Of a stretch of DNA of 6,580 nucleotides, positions 5,718-6,580 are shown one piece after another; position 1 is the first letter of the stretch; every line of letters begins with the position of its first letter. The notes beneath the pieces are model-generated. The model was not told the DNA's origin. It searched no databases and saw nothing but the letters and a program-made list of their open reading frames with translations. The translations under genes were made by a program, and so were the position numbers. The stretch spans positions 1 through 6,580 of the forward strand of contig CAKOJO010000061.1 in assembly GCA_934090595.1 (NCBI GenBank), in the 5' to 3' direction. Source of the DNA: an uncultured Bacilli bacterium. Lineage in GTDB: Bacteria; Bacillota_I; Bacilli_A; RF39; UBA660.

Positions 5718-6509
5718 TTATTTAAATAACAACATATAAAGCTTAGTAAATATTTTTTGACTAAGTGGTGCTTTATAAAACAATTTATTATTATCACTTT
5801 CAATAGCCTCAATCATTTGATAAACAATACTAGATATATCAAGAGACTCTATTACATTAAAAAATCTTTTTTGCTCTATTACTAAATCATCACTATATAT
5901 AAAATAATCACTATTATCAATAGATTTAGCAAAACTTTCTATCATCACTTGATTAAAACCTGTTTTATAAGCTCCAGGTAAAATTAGTTTTAATCTTACT
6001 TTACTATTACTCTTTTTAAGTTCTTTATCTAAGCACATTCCCATTGTTATTAATGCACTTTTAGTAGAACAATAACTACCTAAGAATGGTATAGGCATAA
6101 GTCCTGCGAGTGATGCAGTAATAAGTACTTTACCCTTTTTATCTTCTTTTTTCTTTTTATCAATAAACTTCTTAGTTAGTTCAAGTGTTGAAAAGAAATT
6201 AGTTTCAAAATTTTCTCTTATATCTTTAACATCAATATCTAAAAGAGAACCTCCGATACCTATACCTGCTTGATTTACTAATACATCTATATCTAAATCA
6301 TCAAGTAAAGATAAATCTTTTTTACTAGTAATATCCATCTTAAAAACATAAACGTTTCTTAAGATATTATCCTTCTTTAGTTTTCTTCTTACTGATTTTA
6401 TCTCTTTATTATGATGTACTGTAATATATACTATATGTCTTCTTTTGATTAGTTCTTTTGCAAGACTATAACCAATACCAGATGCTGCACCCGTTATTAA
6501 GATTTTCAT
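5718..6509 (-). CDS. Classical short-chain dehydrogenase/reductase (SDR)
   Basis: This is an NAD(P)-dependent oxidoreductase with a Rossmann fold, cytosolic; the substrate is unknown. From ATG 6509 it has 263 residues, usual for classical SDRs. It has the cofactor loop TGAASGIG (6-13), D59 in MDIT, NQAG (79-82, for the usual NNAG), N104, and the catalytic S133 (ITASLAG), Y146 and K150 (YCSTK). It also has the post-catalytic PG at 178-179. V31-H33 with nearby R23/R24 and K35 may favour NADPH, which is inference. The C-terminus ends in an amphipathic stretch (FTKLYMLLFK). An in-frame TTG at 6527 adds six codons but weakens the fit, because SDRs start directly with the KILITGA strand. The Shine-Dalgarno for ATG 6509 is only GTGAT at 6513-6517. 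It is separated from the acyltransferase by 94 bp holding a terminator and a promoter, so it is probably a separate transcription unit. Confidence 0.9.
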   Translation of the reverse strand: MKILITGAASGIGYSLAKELIKRRHIVYITVHHNKEIKSVRRKLKKDNILRNVYVFKMDITSKKDLSLLDDLDIDVLVNQAGIGIGGSLLDIDVKDIRENFETNFFSTLELTKKFIDKKKKEDKKGKVLITASLAGLMPIPFLGSYCSTKSALITMGMCLDKELKKSNSKVRLKLILPGAYKTGFNQVMIESFAKSIDNSDYFIYSDDLVIEQKRFFNVIESLDISSIVYQMIEAIESDNNKLFYKAPLSQKIFTKLYMLLFK

Positions 6510-6521
6510 TTTATCACGTAT

Positions 6522-6561
6522 AATCAATCTTATAGAAATATTAATTAATTTCTTATTGATT
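6522..6561 (-). promoter_or_regulatory. Imperfect inverted repeat in the SDR leader
   Basis: On the minus strand AATCAAT (6561-6555) pairs with ATTGATT (6528-6522), and AGAAAT (6553-6548) pairs with ATTTCT (6539-6534). An internal loop (A versus ATAAG) separates the two helices, and the terminal loop is TAATTAAT. It ends 12 bases before ATG 6509 and has no U-tract, so it is not a normal terminator. It may be an operator or a leader stem. A possible -10 (TATAAA, 6574-6579) lies just upstream at the window edge, but its -35 is outside the window. Confidence 0.4.
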
Positions 6562-6580
6562 GATCCCTTTCTATTTATAT

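Overview
The window is AT-rich (by eye roughly three quarters A+T) and every supported gene lies on the minus strand. Three things point to a walled, low-GC member of the Bacillota (Bacilli-type), possibly an uncultured gut lineage such as RF39 or Erysipelotrichia relatives. The MurC opens with the GIKGSGM form typical of Bacilli, the Shine-Dalgarno sites are GGAGG/GGTGAT-like, and TGA is used as a stop (murC), which excludes the Mycoplasma code. The taxonomic placement is inference.

Read in the direction of transcription, from the right edge leftward, there are three blocks. (1) 6580-5718: a leader with an imperfect inverted repeat, then a classical short-chain dehydrogenase/reductase. (2) 5717-2811: a very compact intergenic region carrying an extended -10 promoter that overlaps a terminator-like hairpin. 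It is followed by a PlsC-type acyltransferase and a large 7TM 'hybrid histidine kinase' whose kinase half is degenerate while its receiver is intact. This block ends in a good intrinsic terminator. (3) 2760-45: a second extended -10 promoter and a tight cluster of murC, a small glyoxalase II-like metallo-beta-lactamase-fold hydrolase (overlapping murC by 4 nt) and a Cof-type HAD phosphatase. At the far left an 18-bp sequence occurs twice with a 40-bp period, and one copy lies inside the last codons of the HAD gene.

Functionally, MurC makes the first peptide addition of peptidoglycan precursor synthesis in the cytoplasm. The acyltransferase probably acts in phospholipid synthesis. The MBL and HAD proteins are general cytosolic hydrolases that may be housekeeping or detoxification enzymes, and the 7TM receiver protein is probably a signalling component. 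A shared envelope theme is plausible but rests on neighbourhood only.

Four of the six genes (murC, 7TM protein, acyltransferase, SDR) have a longest open frame that starts upstream of the most credible start. For these I chose the internal ATG because of ribosome-binding-site placement and family N-termini. No stretch over 300 bases lacks a gene, and I saw no tRNA, rRNA, insertion sequence or convincing CRISPR array. The most interesting items are the pseudokinase-receiver protein, the promoter/terminator overlap at 5634-5680, and the repeats around the HAD gene.
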